64,000 nucleotides of DNA from contig OX442318.1 in the NCBI GenBank assembly GCA_949358305.1, positions 15,792,517 through 15,856,516 of the forward strand, in the 5' to 3' direction. This document shows positions 21,113 to 31,568 of the stretch, piece by piece. Source of the stretch: Strigamia acuminata (Eukaryota > Arthropoda > Chilopoda > Geophilomorpha > Linotaeniidae). Within the stretch, counting starts at the first letter, position 1; the number at the start of each line of letters is the position of its first letter. The notes below the pieces were generated by a model, which worked only from the letters and a program-made list of their open reading frames with translations, had not been told where the DNA came from and did not search any database. The position numbers were made by a program, and so were the translations under genes.

Positions 21113-21504
21113 TAGGGATAAGAACAGACCGGGATAGGGACTGGACTGGTAATGTTTGCCCTATGCGGATACGGGACGGGACGGGATTACAGTTGCTAAA
21201 TTCGTACTGCGAGGCGGAGACAATTTTCTAATTCCAGTTGTTATTTATCACTATTAAGCCTAATATTGAGCCTGATAATGCTAAAATAAAGTAAATAAAC
21301 AACAACAACAAACTCATTATTAAAAGTAAATTACACTGTATGACCAAAATATTGTTGTTTCTTTACTTTATTTTAGCATTATTAGGCCTAATATTAGGCT
21401 TAATACTGATTTATTTCAATTATGCAATCATACGCGCGTATTACGCTAACGTAATGGACCCGGGACGGGTCGGGACCCGAAAATTGGTCCCGTTCTCATC
21501 CCTA
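21113..21504. mobile_element. hAT-type MITE (392 bp) inside unit A
   Basis: The ends TAGGGATAAGAAC and GTTCTCATCCCTA are inverted repeats. They are flanked by a perfect 8-bp duplication ACGCATAT (21105-21112 and 21505-21512), the size typical of hAT elements. Inside are further inverted repeats around GCCTGATAATGCTAAAATAA and its complement, so the whole MITE can fold. It has no coding capacity. Confidence 0.85.
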
Positions 21505-22284
21505 ACGCATATATATATCGCAGACATATCGCGCCCACGACAAAGCACAAACCCATGGCAGTCACCAAAGAATATTTACGCCGCTTCCACGCACGTTTTA
21601 TTTTCTCACAGGCCTCTACACATTTAACTTGCGCGCGCACTTGCTACGTGCTCGTGTGGTCACAATAAATACCTAATTTTCATTAAAATAACGAATGAAC
21701 GAAATCACTTCAACCACACTTGCTACGGTCGACGCATCGACGGCGATTCGCATGCGTTACCCCAAATACCGATAAAAAATCGCAGAAAACACTAATCCCG
21801 ACCCAAAAACCGCCAAAATTACCCTCAACACACGCCAACAACCTTCCACCACTTAAATTACACCGGAAAAAAACAATTTCAAACCGAAAAATCAACAAAA
21901 AAGGCCAAAAAAATATTGCAAACAAAGAGAAAAGATCAATTATCGAGGCAAATCCCCACCACAAAACAACGCATCGCCGGTATACACTTAAGCGTACAGT
22001 GCACAACACTACTGTTTATTTTCAATGATCCAATAAATAAAATTTGAAACAAAGTTGAGTGGAATTGTACGTTTCTTGTATATTAAAGTTTTTATTTTGT
22101 TTGTTTACACTTAATTTTTTTTTCCATCATAGAATGGCGACTCGATACTTTTGTAGCTCGAATTCACTTCGTAAACGTGGTCGGTGTTCATCACGCGTCA
22201 ATGCGCTCGTGCAATAGTATAGGCGCGCATACGATTTGATGCGCGCAAAACTTGCAAAACTTGCACGGAATTTGGGCAATTTTT

Positions 22285-22740
22285 GACAAATTTCAGCAGA
22301 TTTTTGCCTGTATTTGACAAATTTCAGAAGATTTTTGCCTATATTTGACAAATTTCAGAAGATTTCCTCAATCCTCAAACATTTGCTGAAATTTCTCATA
22401 AAATTTCTAAAATTAATTGAAATTTGTCTGAAATTTGTCTGGAATTTGTCAAATATTGTCAAAAATCCGTGGAAATTTGTCAAATACTGGCAAAAATCCA
22501 TGTAAATTTGTCAAAAATTGCCATATTTCGGTGCAAATTGTGTTAGATATTGGAAAAATTTATTTTAACGCTTCCAACGCGCCAGTAAATCGCGCGTGCA
22601 CACGCATGGATTTTTCGTCATAGTTGGATGCGCGCAAACCTCACGTAACTTGCGCCAAAATTTGGCAATTTTTGACAAATTTCAGCAGATTTTTGCCAGT
22701 ATTTGACAAATTTCCACTGATTTTTGACAATATTTGACCC
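22285..22740. repeat. 31-bp minisatellite, TTTGACAAATTTCAG type
   Basis: Tandem units of 31 bp, TTTGACAAATTTCAGCAGA plus TTTTTGCCTGTA, occur in three clusters in the left arm and, inverted, in the right arm. The shortened arm copies at ~26795 and ~43015 look like deletions between these units. Confidence 0.7.
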
Positions 22741-23510
22741 AACAACTGCGCCACGTTCCAGGCGCCGGTTTAGGCATTTTAGACCCGTTTTAGACCGTTT
22801 TAGATGGCGAAAACGTTCTCTCCATCATTTTCTACCCCTGGGTGAGGTTTTCAGCGTTCATGATTGATGAAAAAGCTGTTTTCTAACTAGCTGTCCCATT
22901 GCTAGTTTTGGCGTCAGGTTTTAGCAACCTTCCGATCCGACTCTGTCGTCTGCACGACCTCCAAGACTGTTTTAGGGTTAATTTGAGTCAAATAATTCAT
23001 TCTGGGGGTTGTTTTGGGTTTTTTACAAGTGTGTTTTTGTAGTTTTTATTGGTTTCAAACATTGTCAATTCTTTATACAAGTGTAACTTTCATTTCTCTG
23101 TATTTTGAAAACTTTGCATTGCAGCAAAGTTCATTTCTTGCCCCTTAATTATTGTGTAATTGTTGGTTTTCAAGCCCGTTTTTTAACAATAACTTTATTT
23201 GAAGTGCCTATTGTTTCAGGCACGTGCTTCCACGTGCCTTTTATTGTTGAGCAATTTCTTGGGCAGTTGCGCTCCTGTTGCTAGCATTGCCGCGCGTTCT
23301 CCGCGCGTGTACTCGCGCGTTTCGCATCACACACATTCGGGTTCGATGGCCTATCGCGGCGGCACATTGTGTGGCATAGCGCGGCACGTTGCAATTACGT
23401 GACGTGGCACGTTGCTGTTACGTGACGCGATAGCCAGTATTTAAGCAGGGGATTCCATCATCGTTTACACAAATGCGCATTGCAACGTGGAGGCGCATTC
23501 GAGTCCTTTT

Positions 23511-24350
23511 CCCAAGCGAAATCGTATTCGATTCGCTTTCGAATCGAATACGAGTTTTGTCCTTTTTCAACGCGAAATCGTATTCGATTCGCTTTCGAAT
23601 CGTATACGAGATGGTCGATGATTTTTGTTTCCCGGACTTTGATTCGTATTCGAGTTGTTACGAGTTCGTATTTTGATCGTATTCGTATTCGAATCGAATT
23701 CGAATCGTATTCGAATCGAATACGAATCGAATTCGAGTCGTATTCGAGATGGTCGATGATTTCCACTCGCTCGTATACGCGTTGTATACGAGCTCGTATT
23801 TTGATCGTAATCGTAAACGAATCGTTTACAAGTCGTATACAAGTTGTATACGACGTGTATACACCTCGTATACGAACGAAGTTTGGAAAATCCACCGGAT
23901 ACTTACTACGACATGAAAACACATAGTAGTCACATACGTCTTATTTGGAAATTGTGTTTTCACAAACTTCGTTCGTATACGAGGTGTATACACGTCGTAT
24001 ACAACTTGTATACGACTTGTAAACGATTCGTTTACGATTACGATCAAAATACGAGCTCGTATACAACGCGTATACGAGCGAGTGGAAATCATCGACCATC
24101 TCGAATACGACTCGAATTCGATTCGTATTCGATTCGAATACGATTCGAATTCGATTCGAATACGAATACGATCAAAATACGAACTCGTAACAACTCGAAT
24201 ACGAATCAAAGTCCGGGAAACAAAAATCATCGACCATCTCGTATACGATTCGAAAGCGAATCGAATACGATTTCGCGTTGAAAAAGGACAAAACTCGTAT
24301 TCGATTCGAAAGCGAATCGAATACGATTTCGCTTGGGAAAAGGACTCGAA
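23511..24350. repeat. Hairpin core of unit A with CGTATTCGA and CGTATAC repeats and a ~78-bp central spacer
   Basis: Outer parts carry one to two copies of the 56-bp palindromic unit (see 28341-30187). Inside are TTCGAATCGAATTCG-rich runs, then CGTATAC-rich runs, around a unique spacer at about 23885-23962. The spacer starts GGAAAATCCACCGGATAC in this orientation. Long frames through this core reflect a lack of stop codons, not genes. Confidence 0.75.
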
Positions 24351-26133
24351 TGCGCCTCCACGTTGCAATGCGCATTTGTGTAAACGATGATGGAATCCCC
24401 TGCTTAAATACTGGCTATCGCGTCACGTAACAGCAACGTGCCACGTCACGTAATTGCAACGTGCCGCGCTATGCCACACAATGTGCCGCCGCGATAGGCC
24501 ATCGAACCCGAATGTGTGTGATGCGAAACGCGCGAGTACACGCGCGGAGAACGCGCGGCAATGCTAGCAACAGGAGCGCAACTGCCCAAGAAATTGCTCA
24601 ACAATAAAAGGCACGTGGAAGCACGTGCCTGAAACAATAGGCACTTCAAATAAAGTTATTGTTAAAAAACGGGCTTGAAAACCAACAATTACACAATAAT
24701 TAAGGGGCAAGAAATGAACTTTGCTGCAATGCAAAGTTCTCAAAATACAGAGAAATGAAAGTTACACTTGTATAAAGAATTGACAATGTTTGAAACCAAT
24801 AAAAACTACAAAAACACACTTGTAAAAAACCCAAAACAACCCCCAGAATGAATTATTTGACTCAAATTAACCCTAAAACAGTCTTGGAGGTCGTGCAGAC
24901 GACAGAGTCGGATCGGAAGGTTGCTAAAACCTGACGCCAAAACTAGCAATGGGACAGCTAGTTAGAAAACAGCTTTTTCATCAATCATGAACGCTGAAAA
25001 CCTCACCCAGGGGTAGAAAATGATGGAGAGAACGTTTTCGCCATCTAAAACGGTCTAAAACGGGTCTAAAATGCCTAAACCGGCGCCTGGAACGTGGCGC
25101 AGTTGTTGGGTCAAATATTGTCAAAAATCAGTGGAAATTTGTCAAATACTGGCAAAAATCTGCTGAAATTTGTCAAAAATTGCCAAATTTTGGCGCAAGT
25201 TACGTGAGGTTTGCGCGCATCCAACTATGACGAAAAATCCATGCGTGTGCACGCGCGATTTACTGGCGCGTTGGAAGCGTTAAAATAAATTTTTCCAATA
25301 TCTAACACAATTTGCACCGAATTATGGCAATTTTTGACAAATTTACATGGATTTTTGCCAGTATTTGACAAATTTCCACGGATTTTTGACAATATTTGAC
25401 AAATTCCAGACAAATTTCAGACAAATTTCAATTAATTTTAGAAATTTTATGAGAAATTTCAGCAAATGTTTGAGGATTGAGGAAATCTTCTGAAATTTGT
25501 CAAATATAGGCAAAAATCTTCTGAAATTTGTCAAATACAGGCAAAAATCTGCTGAAATTTGTCAAAAATTGCCCAAATTCCGTGCAAGTTTTGCAAGTTT
25601 TGCGCGCATCAAATTGTATGCGCGCCTATACTATTGCACGAGCGCATTGACGCGTGATGAACACCGACCACGTTTACGAAGTGAATTCGAGCTACAAAAG
25701 TATCGAGTCGCCATTCTATGATGGAAAAAAAAAATTAAGTGTAAACAAACAAAATAAAAACTTTAATATACAAGAAACGTACAATTCCACTCAACTTTGT
25801 TTCAAATTTTATTTATTGGATCATTGAAAATAAACAGTAGTGTTGTGCACTGTACGCTTAAGTGTATACCGGCGATGCGTTGTTTTGTGGTGGGGATTTG
25901 CCTCGATAATTGATCTTTTCTCTTTGTTTGCAATATTTTTTTGGCCTTTTTTGTTGATTTTTCGGTTTGAAATTGTTTTTTTCCGGTGTAATTTAAGTGG
26001 TGGAAGGTTGTTGCGTGTGTTGAGGGTAATTTTGGCGGTTTTTGGGTCGGGATTAGTGTTTTCTGCGATTTTTTATCGGTATTTGGGGTTTGATGCAGCG
26101 GATAGCGCATGCGAATCGCCGTCGACCGTAGCA

Positions 26134-28015
26134 TTAGCAATTGCAACGTGCCGCGCTATGCCACACAATGTGCCGCCGCGATAGGCCATCGAATCCGAAT
26201 GTGTGTGATGCGAAACGCGAGTACGCGCGCGGAGAACGCGCGGCAATGCTAGCAACAGGAGCGCAACTGCCCAAGAAATTGCTCAACAATAAAAGGCACG
26301 TGGAAGCACGTGCCTGAAACAATAGGCACTTCAAATAAAGTTATTGTTAAAAAACGGGCTTCAAAACCAACAATTACACAATAATTAAGGGGCAAGAAAT
26401 GAACTTTGCTGCAATGCAAAGTTCTCAAAATACAGAGAAATGAAAGTTACACTTGTATAAAGAATTGACAATGTTTGAAACCAATAAAAACTACAAAAAC
26501 ACACTTGTAAAAAACCCAAAACAACCCCCAGAATGAATTATTTGACTCAAATTAACCCTAAAACAGTCTTGGAGGTCGTGCAGACGACAGAGTCGGATCG
26601 GAAGGTTGCTAAAACCTGACGCCAAAACTAGCAATGGGACAGCTAGTTAGAAAACAGCTTTTTCATCAATCATGAACGCTGAAAACCTCACCCAGGGGTA
26701 GAAAATGATGGAGAGAACGTTTTCGCCATCTAAAACGGTCTAAAACGGGTCTAAAATGCCTAAACCGGCGCCTGGAACGTGGCGCAGTTGTTGGGTCAAA
26801 TATTGTCAAAAATCAGTGGAAATTTGTCAAATATAGGCAAAAATCTGCTGAAATTTGTCAAAAATTGACCAAATTCCGTGCAAGTTTTGCAAGTTTTGTG
26901 CGCATCAAGCCATGCGCGCCTATACTATTGCACGAGCGCATTGACGCGTGATGAAAACCGACCACGTTTATATCAGTGAATTCGAGCTACAAAAGTATCG
27001 AATCGCCATTCTAGTATGGAACAAAAAAAATTAAAAAATAAAAACTTTAATATACGAGAAACGTACAATTCCACTCAACTTTGTTTCAAATTTTATTTAT
27101 TGGATCATTAAAAATAAACAGTAGTGTTGTGCACTGTACACTTAAATGTATACCGCAGTACAAGTACCGCGGTCCCGGTACTGCACCGGTACACGTAAAA
27201 ACGCGAGTTTCTCAAATTTAAAAAGTTGATGTCGGCGGCGATGCGTTGTTTTGTGGTGAGAATTTGCCTCGAGAATTGATCTTATCTCTTTGTTTGCAAT
27301 ATTTTTTTTGGCATTCTTTGTTGATTTTTCGGTTTGAATTTGTTTTTTTCCGGTGTAATTTGAGTGGTGGAAGGTTGTTGGGGTGTGTTGAGGGCAATTT
27401 TGGTTATTTGTTGATTTTTAATTGATTTAATCGTTTTCTGTTTGTTTTTGCTGGTTTTTAATCGATTTTTCTGTATTTTTGGTCAATTTTTACCAATTGT
27501 AATTGTTATTTGTCATTCTGAATTGATTATTGTCCGATTTTATTCGATTATTGTCAGATTTCAGTCGATTTTTGTCGATTTCTAATCAATGTTTATACAT
27601 TTCTTATCAAGTTTTGTATATTTTTGTTGATTTTTAATCATATTTGTTCCTTTTTAATCAAAGTCGAAAACGAGTTGTAAATGCGTTCGTATGCGACGCG
27701 AACGCGTATTGGAGTCGATTCCAAGTTCGTATTCCATCGCGAACGCGCATTTGAGACGTAAACAAGTTTATCTTTTTCACTCTCGCTTGATCCCCCTTTA
27801 TCGCGCCTCATTGCTCCTGTGAAAAAAAATATATGAGAATGCACAGAAATGAACCTTCCAATACTTACATGAAAATTGGCAACCTTGACACAAAACAGTC
27901 TATCGACACTCCCAACACCACCCCGGACATTTTTCGGAAGAGTTTGGTCCACCCGGAATCCGCAGAATAGTCTCCCCCGAAATGCGGATTTCGCGGACGC
28001 CAATCCGCGAAAAGG
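26134..28015. repeat. Unit A: second, shortened right-arm copy and right terminal domain
   Basis: 26134-27155 repeats the right arm from ~24450 in the same orientation, with a ~440-bp loss between 31-bp repeats. An 80-bp piece at 27156-27235 starts CAGTACAAGTACCGCGGTCC and is absent from the first arm. From 27236 comes the right terminal domain: TTGATTTTTAATC-type repeats to ~27660, then a conserved ~355-bp end (27660-28015) closing in CCGCGAAAAGG. No gene seen. Confidence 0.65.
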
Positions 28016-28340
28016 ATAAAAAATTTCCAATGTATAAACTTTATTTCTGTTTTCAGTTTCCTGATATGATTAAAGAAAATCCTAAATATTATTTCCAAAC
28101 ATTTATCAAATTCTTTTCAAAAGCAGTTGTGGAGGCGTCTACTACGAACGAGTCATCGTGGGCGTCAAATTTGAATATTTTTAACTTTCTGCGTTTGCAC
28201 GAATTCGCAGAATTCGTCCACTGGCATCGTGGCGACGCATGGTCGACATTTTGTATTCATATGTGACGCGCACTCTATTTACTCACGTAGAACACACGAA
28301 TCGCGCGCGTCAACGCGCACATGTAAATTTAGTTTCACTG
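28016..28340 (+). pseudogene. Exon-like fragment of unknown origin between units A and B
   Basis: This stretch matches no other part of the window. A splice-acceptor-like TTTCTGTTTTCAG ends near 28053, and from there about 70 codons run to a TGA at ~28266 (…MIKENPKYYFQTFIKFF… to …WHRGDAWSTFCIHM). Composition looks more protein-like than the repeats around it. I do not recognise the protein. It may be a captured host exon, a fragment of another element, or chance; the short length makes this uncertain. Confidence 0.3.
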
Positions 28341-30187
28341 AATCGCGTACGAGTTTTTCCCTTTTTCAACGCGAAATCGTATTCGACTCGCTTTCTAGTC
28401 GAGTACGAATTTTGCCCTTCTTCAACGCGAAATCGTATTCGACTCGCTTTCTAGTCGAGTACGAATTTTGCCCTTCTTCAACGCGAAATCGTATTCGACT
28501 CGTTTTCGAGTCGAATGCGAATTTTGCCCTTCTTCAACGCGAAATCGTATTCGACTCGTTTTCGAGTCGAATGCGAATTCGTATTCGACTCGTTTTCGAG
28601 TCGAATGCGAATTTTGTCCTTCTTCAACGCGAAATCGTATTCGACTCGTTTTCGAGTCGAGTACGAATTTTGCCCTTCTTCAACGCGAAATCGTATTCGA
28701 CTCGTTTTCGAGTCGAGTACGAGTTTTGCCCTTCTTCAACGCGAAATCGTATTCGACTCGTTTTCGAGTCGAGTACGAGTTTTGCCCTTCTTCAACGCGA
28801 AATCGTATTCGACTCGTTTTCGAGTCGAGTACGAATTTTGCCCTTCTTCAACGCGAAATCGTATTCAACTCGTTTTCGAGTCGAGTACGAGTTTTGCCCT
28901 TCTTCAACGCGAAATCGTATTCGACTCGTTTTCGAGTCGAGTACGAGTTTTGCCCTTCTTCAACGCGAAATCGTATTCGATTCGCTTTCGAATCGTATAC
29001 GAGATGGTCGATTTTTGTTTCCCGGACTTTGATTCGTATTCGAGTTGTTACGAGTTCGTATTTTGATCGTATTCGTATTCGAATCGAATTCGAATCGTAT
29101 TCGAATCGAATACGAATCGAATTCGAGTCGTATTCGAGATGGTCGATGATTTCCACTCGCTCGTATACGCGTTGTATACGAGCTCGTATTTTGATCGTAA
29201 TCGTAAACGAATCGTTTACAAGTTGTATACAAGTTGTATACGACGTGTATACACCTCGTATACGAACGAAGTTTGTGAAAACACAATTTCCAAATAAGAC
29301 GTATGTGACTACTATGTGTTTTCATGTCGTAGTAAGTATCCGGTGGATTTTCCAAACTTCGTTCGTATACGAGGTGTATACACGTCGTATACAACTTGTA
29401 TACGACTTGTAAACGATTCGTTTACGATTACGATCAAAATACGAGCTCGTATACAACGCGTATATGAGCGAGTGGAAATCATCGACCATCTCGAATGCGA
29501 CTCGAATACGATTCGAATACATCTCGAATACATCTCGAATACGAGTCGTACGAGTCAAAGTCCGGGAACGGGTCATCGTATTCGAGTTGTTACGAGTTCG
29601 TATTTTGATCGTATTCGTATTAGAATCGAATTCGAATCGTATTCGAATCGAATACGAATTCGCATTCGACTCGAAAACGAGTCGAATACGATTTCGCGTT
29701 GAAGAAGGGCAAAATTCGTACTCGACTCGAAAACGAGTCGAATACGATTTCGCGTTGAAGAAGGGCAAAATTCGCATTCGACTCGAAAACGAGTCGAATA
29801 CGAATTCGCATTCGACTCGAAAACGAGTCGAATACGATTTCGCGTTGAAGAAGGGCAAAACTCGTACTCGACTCGAAAACGAGTCGAATACGATTTCGCG
29901 TTGAAGAAGGGCAAAACTCGTACTCGACTCGAAAACGAGTCGAATACGATTTCGCGTTGAAGAAGGGCAAAATTCGCATTCGACTCGAAAACGAGTCGAA
30001 TACGATTTCGCGTTGAAGAAGGGCAAAACTCGTACTCGACTCGAAAACGAGTCGAATACGATTTCGCGTTGAAGAAGGGCAAAACTCGTACTCGACTCGA
30101 AAACGAGTCGAATACGATTTCGCGTTGAAGAAGGGCAAAATTCGTACTCGACTAGAAAGCGAGTCGAATACGAGATCATTTTTTGAT
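28341..30187. repeat. Middle hairpin: 56-bp palindromic arrays around an inverted spacer
   Basis: About 11 copies of a 56-bp unit (CGTATTCGACTCGTTTTCGA, then GTCGAATGCG, then AATTTTGCCCTTCTTCAACG and CGAAAT) run rightward from ~28350 to ~28990. About 9-10 inverted copies run from ~29640 to ~30165. Each unit holds its own palindrome, ATTCGACTCG against CGAGTCGAAT. The central spacer at about 29275-29353 is in the opposite orientation to those in units A and B. The hairpin centre is near 29314. Confidence 0.85.
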
Positions 30188-30585
30188 CTGGGTCGTGAAT
30201 GCGTCCGTATGTCACGCGAACGCGTGTTGGAGTCGATTCCGAGTTCGTATTCCATCTTGAACGCGCATTGGAGACGTAAACCAGTTTATTTTACCCACTC
30301 TCGCTCGATCCCGCTTCATCGCTCCTTGTCGCTCCTGTGAAAAAAAATACATGAGAATGTGCAGAAATGAACCTTCCAATACTCACATGAAAATTGACAA
30401 CCTTGACACAAAACAGTCTATTGACACTCCCAACACCACCCCGGACATTTTCCGGAAGAGTTTGGTCCACCCGGAATCCCCAGAATAGTCGCCCCCGAAA
30501 TGCGGATTTCGCGGAAGCCAATCCGCGAAAAGGATATGTTTTTAGCGGCGCGCCGACGCGTGCGACACACGCTTCTGGAGAGCTT
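30188..30585. repeat. Third, diverged copy of the right terminal domain, plus a 52-bp linker
   Basis: 30188-30533 resembles 27660-28015 and 43885-44245, including GACACTCCCAACACCACCCC and the terminal CCGCGAAAAGG, but with many differences. It is therefore an older, separate copy. The linker 30534-30585 (GGCGCGCCGACGCGTGCG and beyond) matches nothing else here and leads straight into the left end of unit B. Confidence 0.7.
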
Positions 30586-31568
30586 AACCTTATGGCGCGC
30601 ATGCGGATTTCTCGGAGTGCAAAAGGGACCCTATTTTTAACATTACGGCGGCCTATACCTTGACCCCCTGTTCGCAGTCTCATGGCTGATTTTGCGGATT
30701 TCACTTATTTGTATATTCCGCACGATCGCGCGCGTTTTATCAACCTTGGGAAAGCCGCTTTCTCAAATTTGCAAATTCCACATTGTGTGAACATGCTACA
30801 ACGCTTCTGTGCGCGTCAATAAAAAAAAAAACCGATTAGAAATGAAATTCAGGGTTTTGTTAAAATAAAAATTATACAATATAATCAGTCTATAATGCTT
30901 CTATAATGCTGTTGGTTTAATCAGCACATTGTAATCGTGTGAAAACACGCGCGCTCGCAATAATACATTACCCAATGTACTTGCACTGGCATGGACCCAT
31001 CAGTGCGCACTTTCCCGTGCGTGCTGCTTGCACTATTTACATCAATTGTTGCTCCACAGGTTGCGCGACCTGCCGGGCAGTTAAGACGTACTAGAATAAC
31101 CTCAGGATTTGATAAAACCTGATTTTTGGATGACACTAAGTAAATGGCAGTGAATGTGAGATGTGAGATACACGATGAATTTAATAAAATTTATATTTCC
31201 TAATCATGGGATTGGTTTCACGTTTCATAATCCAACAATTAAGTAGAATATCATTATTGCAATTGATTAAAACAAATTTTTTTTACAAATTCTTTGGTTT
31301 TACATTTTAAATTTATTTTCCAATAGTTGGCACCATCGCAATTGCTGCGAGTTTAAAACACTGCATTCAGCAGAATTTACTGCACTTTCAAATCAAGGCC
31401 AGGCATACCTACTGCAAAGTAATGTATAAACCATAAAGAAGCCTTTGATTCGGAATTGCCTGTAGGTAATTCTGCGCTGGTCTCCAATGGAAATGTCCGC
31501 GCCGGTCTTCCGTGCACGGGAAGTCCACAGAAAGTCCGTGCATTCCGTGCGCTGGGAGTCCGTGCGTC

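Larger units (their letters stand above)
21722..26133. repeat. Large inverted repeat of unit A, ~2.2-kb arms, centre ~23924
   Basis: The left arm 21722-23884 is the reverse complement of 23963-26133, with few differences. The arms contain the 31-bp minisatellite, a GC-rich CGCGCGTACTCGCGCG-type stretch and the hairpin core. Near the outer end the two arms differ by small indels (around 21735-21765 against 26085-26120). Confidence 0.9.
14617..28015 (+). mobile_element. Unit A of the composite
   Basis: Left terminal domain, repeat-rich domain, hAT MITE, a large inverted repeat centred on ~23924 with a hairpin core, then a second shortened copy of the right arm (26134-27155) and a right terminal domain ending CCGCGAAAAGG at 28015. 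Inverted similarity also reaches outward: the GATTAAAAATCAAC-type stretch at 20270-20470 has its complement at about 27400-27650, so much of the unit folds back on itself. There are no convincing genes. Confidence 0.7.

Noticed and set aside
23458-24390. Frames of 100-180 aa on both strands in the unit-A core
   Set aside because: They mirror each other because the DNA is an inverted repeat, and are made of CGTATTCGA/CGTATAC repeats.
27638-28030. 130-aa minus-strand frame in the right terminal domain (also 43868-44233 and 30291-30704)
   Set aside because: Present only because the right end is repeated; the frame differs between copies and shows no domain.
28350-28990. CRISPR-like appearance of the 56-bp arrays
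   Set aside because: Units are contiguous with no unique spacers, and the sequence is eukaryotic.
28229-30255. Long frames (up to ~300 aa) rich in Arg/Phe/Ser through the 56-bp arrays; similar ones at 39441-40485 and 41103-42279
   Set aside because: The 56-bp unit has no stop in any frame on one strand, and 56 is not a multiple of 3, so all frames stay open. The protein is a translation of a hairpin repeat, with no start context or domain.
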